This document shows positions 7,271 through 15,452 of a stretch of DNA of 49,641 bases, one piece after another (within the stretch, counting starts at the first letter, position 1; each line of letters starts with the position of its first letter). The translations under genes and the position numbers were made by a program. This DNA comes from Betaproteobacteria bacterium (GTDB lineage Bacteria > Pseudomonadota > Gammaproteobacteria > Burkholderiales > Burkholderiaceae_F), in NCBI GenBank assembly GCA_005882215.1, contig VBCK01000133.1, positions 1 to 49,641 of the forward strand, in the 5' to 3' direction. The notes beneath the pieces are model-generated. The model saw only the letters and a program-made list of their open reading frames with translations, ran no database searches and had not been told where the DNA came from.

Positions 7271-9822
7271 CCGGCGGCCGTTCGGCTCTGTTCCAGCAGT
7301 TTGCGCACCACCGCCTGGACCCTCTGGTTCATCGGCTCGTCCGGGCTGGCCGGGGTGGCATACCACTGGGCCAGCAGTTCCTCGGCCTGCGGCCGCTGCT
7401 GTCGGCCGCCACGGAAACGGCTCTGCAGGCGTTCCAGCTGGTGCCGGCGGCGCGCCGGCGCGAACTCGTCGGGCGTCGGCAGGTCCAGGGCGATCTCCAG
7501 GTCGATCAGCAACGCCTGGCGCGCCTCGCGGCCCGCGGCAAGGCCGTCCGCGTCGACTCCGTCGGCGGGCGCCGCCTGCCGCGCCAGGGCCTCCAGCTGT
7601 GAGCGATACGCCTGCTGGTGCAGTGTCTCGATGCGCTGCTGCGCCTGTCGCCGCAAGTCGCGCGCACGCTGCTCGAGCGCGTCGGCCGACGCGCCGGCGC
7701 CCGCCTTCGCGGCATCCCACTCGGCCTGAAACTGCCCAAGCGCGCGCTTGATATGGGTCGCGTCGGCCCCCGCCACGGCGGCTGCGAACGCATCGATCAG
7801 CGCGACGCGCGCCTGCGCGCGCATCTCTCTCTGCACGGACTGTTCGGCGCGCTCCGCGTCGCGCCGGGCGAACACGGCGTCACAGGCGGCACGAAAGCGA
7901 TGCCACAGCTTCTGCTCGTCGCTTCGCGGCAGCCGCAGCTGGCCCGCCTCGTTGCGCCAGCGCTCCTGCAGGCTCTTGGCCTCGGTCATGGCGGCGCGCA
8001 GGTCCGGCGAGACGCGCAGCGCCTCGGCGGCGCCAATCAGTTGCTCGCGGCGTTGGATTTCCGAGGCGCGCGCTGCTACCAGGCGCTGGTCGACCTCGCC
8101 CACCACGGTGTCGAAGCGCTTGCGCAATACACGTTCGTCGCGAAAGCCCGCGCGCGCCGCGGCATGCCAGTGCTTTGCCACCTGGTCGCGCTGGACCTCG
8201 ATGGCCGCATAATCGGGGCGTTCCCAGTCGACGGCCGCGACAAAGGCCTCCCACTCAGAGCAGAGCGCCTCCTTTGCCGAGCGCGCCTGCGCGCGCCGGG
8301 CCGCTTCCTCGGCGCGCTGCGCGGCGACCGGCTGGTAGGCTTTCACGAGCGCAGCATCGAAGCGCTCCCAATCGCGCAGCGCCGGCGAAGCCTGGGTACC
8401 CAGCCGCTTCCACTCCTCGCGCAGTGCGGGCACCGCGCGGGCCAGGTAGTCGACGTCGTGGTTTCCGGCAAGAAGCTCTTCGGCGGCCGCGACCAGGTGC
8501 TCGCGTTTCTTCTCCGCGCCCCACTTGGCCCAGCCGCTCAACTCGCTCAGGCGCGTATGGGCGTGCTGCAGTCGCGCCGCCAGGTCGCCGCGTAACGCGA
8601 CGCCGCCGAGCGCTGCCTTGATCTTCCTGGCGGGCGCGTCGGCATCGGCCAGATGACCGGACTCCAGCGCCTGTTCCATCTGTTCCAGCAGGGTGCGCAC
8701 CGCGGCCAGATCGATCCTGGGTCGCGTCGGCGGCGGCTCGGCGCTCTTGAGTGGCGCGGCTTGCGGCAGCGGCTGCAGCGCCTGCCAGCGTGCTTGGAGC
8801 GCTTGGCGGACTTCAGGGCGATCGGGTTTTGGCAGCGCTTCCCACGCGGCCGCGGCGTCGGACGCGACCGATCCGACGGCCAGCTCGGACAGGAATTGCT
8901 CGCATGCCTGGATGCGGGTGTTGTCCGCCGCCAGCGTCGCCAGGCGCGATTCGATCTGGTGCAGTGACGCGACCAGTTGCTGCCACGCGGCCTTGCCGCC
9001 GAGCCAATCCGGCAGGCGAGCCTGCCGCTGAGCGAGGGCTGAATAACGATCGTGCCATTGCTGCAGCTGGGCCGCGTCCAGGCACGCGGCGCCGGTGCAC
9101 TCAGCCGCCAACTCAGCGGCTTCCTCCTTACAAGCCTGCAGACTGTGCCGGGCCTCCGACTCCTGCCTTAAACGCGTGTCCGCCTGATCGAGCAGGATCC
9201 GGCACTCGGCCAGGGGCTCGCCTGCGTCTTCCAGCGCCTGCAGTTCGCGCTGCAGGTCGAGCAGGCACGAAACGGACAACGGAGAGTGGCTCAGCATCTC
9301 ATGCAGCGCAGCAGCCAGTTGTGCCGTGCGTTGGACCCGCTCGGCGCCCTGGCGCTGTCGGCGCAGCACGTCCGAGCAGTGGCGGAACACCCCTTTGTCC
9401 TTGCCTCGGCTAAGGCGCGCAACCTGCCCCAACACTTCGGGATCCGCGACGCGCTGGACGGCAGCCAGCCGCAACTCGGCGAAGCGCCCGAGCACCGCGA
9501 CTTCGCCCAGCCAACGGTCGCCGTTCAGGCTCGCGAGCCACTGCAGCGCGAGCGACCTGTCGGCGACGTGGCGCAGTGCGGCCGCCCACACGCCAGGCGC
9601 ATCGTCCGGTGAGGGCTTGCGGCACATGGCGGCCAGCGCGCAGCCCAACTCCTCGATGTGGCGCTGCCGTACCTCCTCGTCGGTGACCGTCGTCAAGGCG
9701 GCACGCACGGCATCGGGATCGACGGTGGGCGCGGGTACCGGTCCCGGCGCAGCAGGCCGCCGCGGCCCGTGCGCGGTGGGTTTCTCGGCTGGACCGCCCA
9801 GCAGCTCGTTGAACCAACTCAT
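7264..9822 (-). CDS. Large DUF349-repeat protein
   Basis: An 852-aa cytoplasmic, Ala/Arg/Gln-rich helical protein. I start it at the ATG at 9822 (MSWFNELLGG) rather than the TTG four codons upstream. DUF349-like three-helix units with the Trp...Phe pattern are visible around residues 460-500 (LREEWKRLGTQ...WERFDAAL), 525-585 (EWEAFVAAVDW...RKRFDTVV) and 610-660 (LQERWRNEAGQ...LWHRFRAACDAVF). The N-terminal third has HEAT-like helical content (ADRSLALQWLASLNGDRWLG, then RFAELRLAAVQRVADPE). The function of DUF349 proteins is not settled. This one is long for the group and lies alone, with no SD that I can see. Confidence 0.85.
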   Translation of the reverse strand: MSWFNELLGGPAEKPTAHGPRRPAAPGPVPAPTVDPDAVRAALTTVTDEEVRQRHIEELGCALAAMCRKPSPDDAPGVWAAALRHVADRSLALQWLASLNGDRWLGEVAVLGRFAELRLAAVQRVADPEVLGQVARLSRGKDKGVFRHCSDVLRRQRQGAERVQRTAQLAAALHEMLSHSPLSVSCLLDLQRELQALEDAGEPLAECRILLDQADTRLRQESEARHSLQACKEEAAELAAECTGAACLDAAQLQQWHDRYSALAQRQARLPDWLGGKAAWQQLVASLHQIESRLATLAADNTRIQACEQFLSELAVGSVASDAAAAWEALPKPDRPEVRQALQARWQALQPLPQAAPLKSAEPPPTRPRIDLAAVRTLLEQMEQALESGHLADADAPARKIKAALGGVALRGDLAARLQHAHTRLSELSGWAKWGAEKKREHLVAAAEELLAGNHDVDYLARAVPALREEWKRLGTQASPALRDWERFDAALVKAYQPVAAQRAEEAARRAQARSAKEALCSEWEAFVAAVDWERPDYAAIEVQRDQVAKHWHAAARAGFRDERVLRKRFDTVVGEVDQRLVAARASEIQRREQLIGAAEALRVSPDLRAAMTEAKSLQERWRNEAGQLRLPRSDEQKLWHRFRAACDAVFARRDAERAEQSVQREMRAQARVALIDAFAAAVAGADATHIKRALGQFQAEWDAAKAGAGASADALEQRARDLRRQAQQRIETLHQQAYRSQLEALARQAAPADGVDADGLAAGREARQALLIDLEIALDLPTPDEFAPARRRHQLERLQSRFRGGRQQRPQAEELLAQWYATPASPDEPMNQRVQAVVRKLLEQSRTAAGK

Positions 9823-9976
9823 CGCATAGGGCAAATACGGGACGCGGGAAGCCAGATCGTACCGATTCCCACGCGAAACCGCCCCTGCCGCGTTGCGGTG
9901 CAGTCGCTTAAGAGTGCTGCCAGAGCTAAGCGAACCGGGGCGCTGAAGTCAGGAGCTGAAGCGCCGCTTCACAGAT

Positions 9977-10507
9977 TCAGCCCGGTGGAGTGGGACTGAC
10001 CGGCACCCAGGGCTCCGGGCACTGCGACACATACGGGTAGTACGCCTTGGCCGAAGGGCAGTAGTACCAGTAGGCCGGAGGGGGCGGCGCCGACGGTACG
10101 ACAGCGGTGTCGGGTACAACATAGGCCGGGTACGACGGAGCGTAATAAGGGTAATAAGGGTAATAAGGGTAACCCCAACCCCCCAGCCAGGGATCCCCGT
10201 ACGGCCCCCAATACCCGAACCCCCAACCACCGCGCCAGCCGCCCCAGTCGTGATCGTGGTGGTGCCAGCCGTGCCCGCCGCCCCAGCCGGGATGGCCGCT
10301 CCATCCGCCACTGTGGCTGGTTTGACCTCCGGTTCGACCTCCGCCGTGCCCCCCGCCCATGTGCCCACCTCCGTTGCCATTGGAGGAGGTCACGTGCACG
10401 AAGCCTCCGGTTCCGGCGGCATTGCCGAACGCGGCAGCCGGCTGGACCGAAAGCGCCAGCAAAGGCGCCGCCAGAATTGCTGCAAGCACAGTCGAATGAA
10501 TCTTCAC
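9977..10507 (-). CDS. Exported Gly/His/Tyr/Pro-rich protein with C-terminal two-Cys motif (paralogue 1)
   Basis: A 176-aa protein. The GTG at 10507 follows AGGAG by six bases and starts a clean signal peptide (VKIHSTVLAAILAAPLLAL, ending SVQPAAA-FG). The mature protein has a Gly/His-rich segment (GGGHMGGGHGGG, GWHHHDHDWGG), a Gly/Trp/Tyr stretch with YPYYPYYPYY, and a C-terminal motif PPPAYWYYC...YYPYVSQCPEPWVPV. The two cysteines and the WYYC-x8-YYPYV-x2-CP pattern recur in two other genes in this window (16271-15918 and 49639-49205). Localisation should be periplasm or cell surface. The His clusters suggest metal binding, but that is inference. A perfect triple 9-base tandem repeat lies inside the gene. 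Confidence 0.75.
   Translation of the reverse strand: MKIHSTVLAAILAAPLLALSVQPAAAFGNAAGTGGFVHVTSSNGNGGGHMGGGHGGGRTGGQTSHSGGWSGHPGWGGGHGWHHHDHDWGGWRGGWGFGYWGPYGDPWLGGWGYPYYPYYPYYAPSYPAYVVPDTAVVPSAPPPPAYWYYCPSAKAYYPYVSQCPEPWVPVSPTPPG
10142..10168 (-). repeat. Three perfect 9-base tandem repeats inside a coding sequence
   Basis: GTAATAAGG (plus strand) occurs three times in a row, followed by a partial GTAA. On the coding strand it specifies the Tyr/Pro run YPYYPYYPYY. Because the unit is nine bases, slippage would change repeat length without breaking the frame. Confidence 0.9.
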
Positions 10508-10704
10508 CGCGATCTCCTGCACCGCGCACTGCCCAAATCGACGCTGCGTCGACACTGCGGCGGCACTCTACCCTTTAGGCAGCTCTAGGCTACTGCGAGT
10601 TCCTGCCCGCGTAAATTCTTTTGGCGGGAGAACGCGCGCCGGCGCGCTGGACTGACGAAGGTCAATATCAGTACGATCGCAGCACGGATGACGGAGCAAG
10701 CCAG

Positions 10705-11235
10705 ATGCCGGCCTCGTTGATACTGACGATTGTCGGGCCGGACCGCCCCGGCCTCGTGAACCTGATCTCGGACCGCGTCACCGCCCATGGCGGCAACTGG
10801 CTCGAGTCGCGGATGGCGAACCTGGCGGGACAGTTCGCCGGCATCGTTCACTTGCACGTTCCGCAGGCCAGCATCGAGGCGCTGATCGTCGCATTCCAGG
10901 AACTGGAGGCGCAGGGCCTGCGGATCGTGGTCACGCGCGGCACCGACGGAGCAAGCGGCGCACCGGGCAGGCGAATGAAGCTGGAGCTGATTGGCCAGGA
11001 TCGGCCCGGCATCGTGCGAGACATCTCGCACGCGCTGGCAAGCCGCGGCGTGAGTATCGAGGAGCTGGTGACGGACTGCGTCAGCGGTTCGATGTCCGGT
11101 GAGAGCCTGGTGCGAGCTTCTGCACAACTGCGTGTTCCGGCGCACGTCGCCACGGCGCAGCTGCGCGGTGCGCTGGAAGCGATCGCGAACGACTTGATGG
11201 TCGACTTGACGCTGGACGACAGCGGGTCGAGCTGA
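10705..11235 (+). CDS. GcvR-like regulator with two ACT domains
   Basis: A 176-aa protein. The ATG at 10705 follows GGAG at a usable distance, and the protein then begins directly with the first ACT domain (SLILTIVGPDRPGLVNLISD, about residues 4-80). A second ACT domain follows (about 93-170; KLELIGQDRPGIVRDISHAL). Two tandem ACT domains without a DNA-binding or catalytic domain are the architecture of the glycine cleavage repressor GcvR, which works by binding GcvA and glycine. No gcvA or gcv gene lies nearby, so the partner is unknown. Length fits the family. A strong hairpin follows the gene. Confidence 0.85.
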   Translation: MPASLILTIVGPDRPGLVNLISDRVTAHGGNWLESRMANLAGQFAGIVHLHVPQASIEALIVAFQELEAQGLRIVVTRGTDGASGAPGRRMKLELIGQDRPGIVRDISHALASRGVSIEELVTDCVSGSMSGESLVRASAQLRVPAHVATAQLRGALEAIANDLMVDLTLDDSGSS

Positions 11236-11640
11236 GACATGGCCCGAGTCGAATTAGCGCGACTGCACGCCTCGGCGTGCGGTCGCGTCGTATCGTTCTC
11301 GATCGCCGAAGGCGCTTGCGATGTCGGGTTTTGATCCGCTTCTACGTCTGAGTTGAGTTGCGCCCAGCGCATCGATCTGTCCGCGCACCGTGAGCCGAAG
11401 CGGGGACACGAACGACTGCCTACGGGTCGGTACGACTGATATCTGGGATACCTGTTGCTGCGCCTGAACCCTTGCCGCACGCGTGGTTGAGCGCCAAAAC
11501 GCGTGATTACCCGCGTTGGCGTTGATAGACTTCACCCCTTTGTTAGCGCGATGGTCGCTTTACACCCTATTGGCGTAGGCGAATCATCAGTCTCTGTTGC
11601 CGTTGCGCCGGGACGCGCAGTACTGCAGGGCAGTCACGGA
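11236..11640. other. 405-base intergenic region upstream of the histidine kinase
   Basis: Apart from the hairpin at 11258-11287, I see no RNA gene, no convincing -35/-10 pair and no credible small ORF. The promoter of the signalling block presumably lies in its right half, which is less GC-rich than its surroundings. Confidence 0.5.
11258..11287 (+). terminator. Long hairpin after the GcvR-like gene
   Basis: CGCGAC-T-GCACGC / GCGTGC-G-GTCGCG forms a 13-bp stem (one U-G pair) around a CTCG loop, 22 bases after the stop at 11235. Only a broken T-rich stretch follows (TCGTATCGTTC). Terminator-like, but it could be a different RNA structure. Confidence 0.5.
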
Positions 11641-13383
11641 ATGAATTCGGCGCGGAAGATCGGCAGCACGGCAGGACTGCAGCCGATCGAGCGGAAGATT
11701 CAGGCTGTATTCGCCGGAGGTCTGGCGGCGCTTGGCGTTCTGGGCGCCGTTTCGTACTTCGGCATCCACCAGTTGCTGGTGCAATCGGCCTGGGCCGAAC
11801 ACAGCCGCCAGGTAATCGAATCGATGCACGCAGTCATGGCGTCGATGGCGGACGCGGAAGCGGCGCAGCGCAGCTTCGCGATTACCGGAGATGAGGCTTT
11901 TTTCGAGCCCTACCAGCGCGCCGCGCGTGAATGCAGCGAGGGCTTGCGCTCACTGCGCGCGCTGACGGCCGACAACGCGGATCAGCAGCGCAGGATCGAT
12001 GCGCTTGAACCGCTGTTGGCTGACCGGCTGAAGCGGCTTTCCGAGCTGATCGACCTGAGGCGGGCTCGGGGACCCGCTGCGATTGCTTCGGCGATCGTCG
12101 TCGACCCCGGCCCGCCGGGTAGGGAGGTGGTGCGCCGCGCTGCCGGGGACTTCGAGTCGGCCGAGCAGACATTGTTGCGCCAGCGGGAAGGGCTGGCGCG
12201 CGCGCGTGGCCAGCTGGCTGCGGCGGTGCTGGCGAGCGGCGGCGTGCTTGCGGTGATACTGCTATCCGTTGCGGTGGTCGTGATCGGGCGCACGTTCAAC
12301 AGCGCCCGCCGGGTCGAGGAGGAGCTCAGGAGCGATCACGCCAGGCTGGAGGAGTCGATGCGGCAGCGGTCCGATCAGCTGGCGCGTATCAACGAGTCCC
12401 TGCTCGAAAACGAGCAGCGGCTGGCGGACGTGATCGGCCTGAACGCGGAGCTCGAGCGGCGGGTCGAAGAGCGTACGGCCGAACTGCAGGCGGCCAACCA
12501 GGAGCTGGAGAGCTTCGGCTACACGGTCGCGCACGACCTGCGCGCGCCGCTGCGCGCTATGGAGGGCTTCAGCCAGGCCCTGATGGAGGACTACGGCGAA
12601 CGCGTCGACGGCGAGGCCCGCGTCTACCTGAACCAGATCATCCGGGGCAGCGGGCATCTTGGCGAGCTGATCGACGGCCTGCTGCAGCTGTCGCGCAGCG
12701 TGCGGGGCGAATTGCGCCGGGATCGGGTCGACCTGTCGGCGATGGCCGAGGGCATCCTGGCAGAGTTTGCCCGCGGCGAGCCCTCGCGCAAGGTCTCCTG
12801 CCGGGTCGAGCGGGGACTGGTGGTTCGCGCCGACGCCCGGATGATGGAAATCGTGATGCGTAGCCTGCTGGGCAACGCATGGAAGTACACGGTGCGCACG
12901 CCTGCGGCGGCAATCCGTGTGTTCGCAAGCAACGATGGGGGAGAGCGCATGTTCCATGTCGTGGACAACGGCATCGGATTCAACATGGCGCATTCGGACA
13001 AGCTGTTCCAGCCCTTCCAGCGCCTGCACCGGCAGGATGAATTTCCGGGAATCGGGATCGGATTGGCGACGGTGCAGCGCATCGTGCATCGGCACGGCGG
13101 ACAGATCCGTGCGGACTCGTCGCCGGGCCAGGGAGCCGAATTCTGCTTCTCCCTGGCACTCTCGAGTGACGACTTTGCGAGGACGATCCATGACGCCAAG
13201 AACAATGCTTCTGGTCGAGGACAACCAGCAGGACGAGTTGCTGATCTTGCGGGCGTTGCGCAAGGTGAATCTGCAAACCGCTCGACTTCTCGGAATTTGC
13301 CCAGACCGTGGCGCGTCTGGGCATCTACTGGGTGGCGACCAACGAACCGGTGTGAGAGGAAGCGCTCGTGGCCGGGTCGCTGA
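11641..13383 (+). CDS. CHASE3-type membrane histidine kinase with out-of-frame C-terminal tail
   Basis: A 580-aa protein as read; the ATG at 11641 (MNSARKIG) was chosen because the 46 upstream codons lack coding character. Order: TM helix (about 24-42), periplasmic CHASE3 domain (to about 185; MADAEAAQRSFAITGDEAFF), second TM (about 190-215), coiled coil, HisKA with the phospho-acceptor in VAHDLRAPLRAMEGFSQ, and HATPase_c (LLGNAWKYT, VVDNGIGF, PGIGIGLATV). This is the phytochrome-like group whose genes are usually followed by a small Rcp1-type response regulator. The catalytic domain ends near base 13161. The last 73 codons read across a deleted response-regulator gene in another frame and have no family character. 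The stop overlaps the next start by 16 bases. Confidence 0.85.
   Translation: MNSARKIGSTAGLQPIERKIQAVFAGGLAALGVLGAVSYFGIHQLLVQSAWAEHSRQVIESMHAVMASMADAEAAQRSFAITGDEAFFEPYQRAARECSEGLRSLRALTADNADQQRRIDALEPLLADRLKRLSELIDLRRARGPAAIASAIVVDPGPPGREVVRRAAGDFESAEQTLLRQREGLARARGQLAAAVLASGGVLAVILLSVAVVVIGRTFNSARRVEEELRSDHARLEESMRQRSDQLARINESLLENEQRLADVIGLNAELERRVEERTAELQAANQELESFGYTVAHDLRAPLRAMEGFSQALMEDYGERVDGEARVYLNQIIRGSGHLGELIDGLLQLSRSVRGELRRDRVDLSAMAEGILAEFARGEPSRKVSCRVERGLVVRADARMMEIVMRSLLGNAWKYTVRTPAAAIRVFASNDGGERMFHVVDNGIGFNMAHSDKLFQPFQRLHRQDEFPGIGIGLATVQRIVHRHGGQIRADSSPGQGAEFCFSLALSSDDFARTIHDAKNNASGRGQPAGRVADLAGVAQGESANRSTSRNLPRPWRVWASTGWRPTNRCERKRSWPGR
13190..13355 (+). pseudogene. Internally deleted Rcp1-type response regulator
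   Basis: The ATG at 13190 opens a frame encoding TPRTMLLVEDNQQDELLILR and then ALRKVNLQ, the canonical first 28 or so residues of a single-domain response regulator. In another frame, bases 13275-13355 encode KPLDFSEFAQTVARLGIYW and VATNEPV plus stop, the canonical last 26 residues of the same family, starting exactly at the conserved receiver Lys. About 90-100 residues between them are missing, including the phospho-accepting Asp, and the junction near 13274 is out of frame. So a response-regulator gene once stood between the kinase and the GGDEF-EAL gene and was lost by an internal deletion. An assembly error is the main alternative. Confidence 0.8.
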
Positions 13384-15440
13384 AGATCCTGGTGGTTGAG
13401 GACTCCGAGTCCGATCTGCGCCTGATCGAGCGCCACTTGCGGCAGCACGGGCTCGACGCCGCCTGCGTGCGGGTCGCCAGCGTGGACGCCTTGTCGGGCG
13501 CCCTCGTCGGCAACGATGTCGACCTGGCCCTGGTGGACTATCACGTTCCGGGTTTGCCGATCCACGACAGCCTGGCAAAGATCCGCACTGATGCGCCTGG
13601 ACTGCCGATCATTCTGATGTCAGGCAGCATCGGCGAGGAAGCCGCGGTCGAGCTGCTCAAGCAGGGTGTGTGGGACTTTGTGCTGAAGGACCGTCTGGCG
13701 CGGCTGGTGCCGGCGATCGAGCGCAGCTTGCGCGAGGTCGCCGAGCAAGCCGCCCGGCGCGAAGCCGAGGAGCAGATGCGTCTGGCCGCCGTCGCGTTCG
13801 AGAACACGCTCGAAGGCATCATGGTGGCCGACGCGTCACATCGGATCATATCGGTGAACCGGGCGTTCACCCAGATCACGGGACACGCGCCCGAGCAGAT
13901 TCTGGGTCGGGATCTGAGCGTGGTCGGCGCCGATAGCCAGGAAGGCGGGTTTTACGGAAAGATGTGGGCCTGGCTGGCCGAGCACGGGCACTGGCACGGC
14001 GAAGTCTGGAACCGCCGTCTGGACGGGCGGACCTACCCGGCGTGGTTCAATATCGCGGCGGTGCTTGGCTCCACCTCGACGGTCACGCATTTCGTCGGGG
14101 TGCTCACCGACATCAGCGAGCGCAAAGCCTCGCAGGCGCGCATCGAGCACATGGCGCAGCACGACCCGTTGACGGATCTGCCCAACCGGATGTTGCTGGC
14201 GGACCGGTTGCAGCAGGCGATCGCCCATGCGCAGCGCGCCAACCGGCGGCTCGCCGTGCTGTTCGTGGACCTGGACCACTTCAAGCACATCAACGATTCG
14301 CTCGGGCACGCAACCGGCGACCGCGTCCTGATCGAGATGTCGCGGCGGCTGGTGAGCAACGTGCGAGCCAGCGATACGGTTGCGCGCCTGAGCGGGGACG
14401 AGTTCGTCGTCGTGCTGCCGGACGCTGGCGGCGTCGAGGGCGTCGTGCGCGTCGTGGCCGGGATAACCCGCTCGATCGCCGAGCCGATCCAGATCGATGG
14501 GCACAGGATCCGACTGTCGTCGAGCATCGGCGTGAGTCTGTTCCCCAAAGACGGCCAGGACGAGTCGGCGCTGCTGACCAATGCCGATCACGCGATGTAC
14601 CACGCCAAGGCGGCGGGCCGAGCGACGTACCGGTTCTTTTCGCCGGAAATGGACGCCAAGGCGCGTGAACGTTTCCAGATCGAAGCCGATCTGCGAGAAG
14701 CACTGGCCCGCCGGCAGTTGCGGCTGTTCTATCAACCCCAGGTCGACAGCCGCACGGCGAAGGTCGGCGGCTACGAGGCGTTGCTGCGCTGGGTTCACGC
14801 CGAGCGAGGCCTGCTGTGCCCGGGTGCTTTTCTGAACGTTGCCGAAGAGACCGGGCTGATCGTGCCGATCGGGGAGTGGGCTCTGAAAGAGGCCTGCCTG
14901 CAGTGCAGCCGATGGCATGCCCGGGGATTTCAAGGTTCGGTAGCGGTCAATCTGTCGGCCAGGCAGTTCGACCCTGAACATCTTCTGGAAACGGTGAAGG
15001 AATCCCTGCAGGACGCTGCACTGCCGGGTAAGTTTCTGGAGCTCGAGCTGACGGAGAGCCTTCTGGTCGAACCGACCGAGGTGACGATGAAGCTGCTGCA
15101 CGACCTGAGGCAGTTGGGCGTCCAGATCGCCGTCGATGATTTCGGTACCGGATACTCGTCGCTCAGTTACCTGAAGCGCTACCCGATCAACACGCTGAAG
15201 ATCGCACAGCCGTTCGTGGAGGAAGTCTCGGCGCAGTCCGACGACCGGGCGATCGTGCAGGCGATCGTGACGCTGGCACGCGCGATGCGCTTGCGGACCG
15301 TCGCCGAAGGCGTCGAGCACGAATCGCAGGTCAGGGCACTGCGCGAAATCGGCGCCGACCTGCTGCAGGGCTACTATTTCGGGAAGGCGGCTCCCGCTTC
15401 CGAGCTGCAATTGGTCACCGAATCGAACCAGGCGGTCTGA
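13368..15440 (+). CDS. Receiver-PAS-GGDEF-EAL cyclic-di-GMP protein
   Basis: A 690-aa protein. A GTG start at 13368 is preceded by GAGGAAG. Domains: receiver (1-125; acidic pocket ED 11-12, phospho-Asp D57 in LVDYHVPGL, Lys K107), PAS (about 138-255), GGDEF (about 262-425) with SGDEF at 342-346 and an RxxD inhibitory site RASD at 333-336 in the right place, and EAL (about 440-680) with EAL at 470-472, NLSARQF, ELTES, DDFGTGYSSLSYLKR and AEGVE. The catalytic Lys of LKI is kept, but the usual Asp after it is Ala (LKIAQPFV). Likely a kinase-controlled c-di-GMP cyclase and/or phosphodiesterase. With the adjacent response regulator deleted, it may be the main output of the upstream kinase (inference). 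Confidence 0.92.
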   Translation: MAGSLKILVVEDSESDLRLIERHLRQHGLDAACVRVASVDALSGALVGNDVDLALVDYHVPGLPIHDSLAKIRTDAPGLPIILMSGSIGEEAAVELLKQGVWDFVLKDRLARLVPAIERSLREVAEQAARREAEEQMRLAAVAFENTLEGIMVADASHRIISVNRAFTQITGHAPEQILGRDLSVVGADSQEGGFYGKMWAWLAEHGHWHGEVWNRRLDGRTYPAWFNIAAVLGSTSTVTHFVGVLTDISERKASQARIEHMAQHDPLTDLPNRMLLADRLQQAIAHAQRANRRLAVLFVDLDHFKHINDSLGHATGDRVLIEMSRRLVSNVRASDTVARLSGDEFVVVLPDAGGVEGVVRVVAGITRSIAEPIQIDGHRIRLSSSIGVSLFPKDGQDESALLTNADHAMYHAKAAGRATYRFFSPEMDAKARERFQIEADLREALARRQLRLFYQPQVDSRTAKVGGYEALLRWVHAERGLLCPGAFLNVAEETGLIVPIGEWALKEACLQCSRWHARGFQGSVAVNLSARQFDPEHLLETVKESLQDAALPGKFLELELTESLLVEPTEVTMKLLHDLRQLGVQIAVDDFGTGYSSLSYLKRYPINTLKIAQPFVEEVSAQSDDRAIVQAIVTLARAMRLRTVAEGVEHESQVRALREIGADLLQGYYFGKAAPASELQLVTESNQAV

Positions 15441-15452
15441 CCGCCACCGCAG

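Noticed and set aside
13190-13399. Calling the response-regulator remnant an intact small protein
   Set aside because: The frame opened at 13190 loses family character after residue 28. The C-terminal motif is in another frame, so it is a deleted gene rather than a short functional one.
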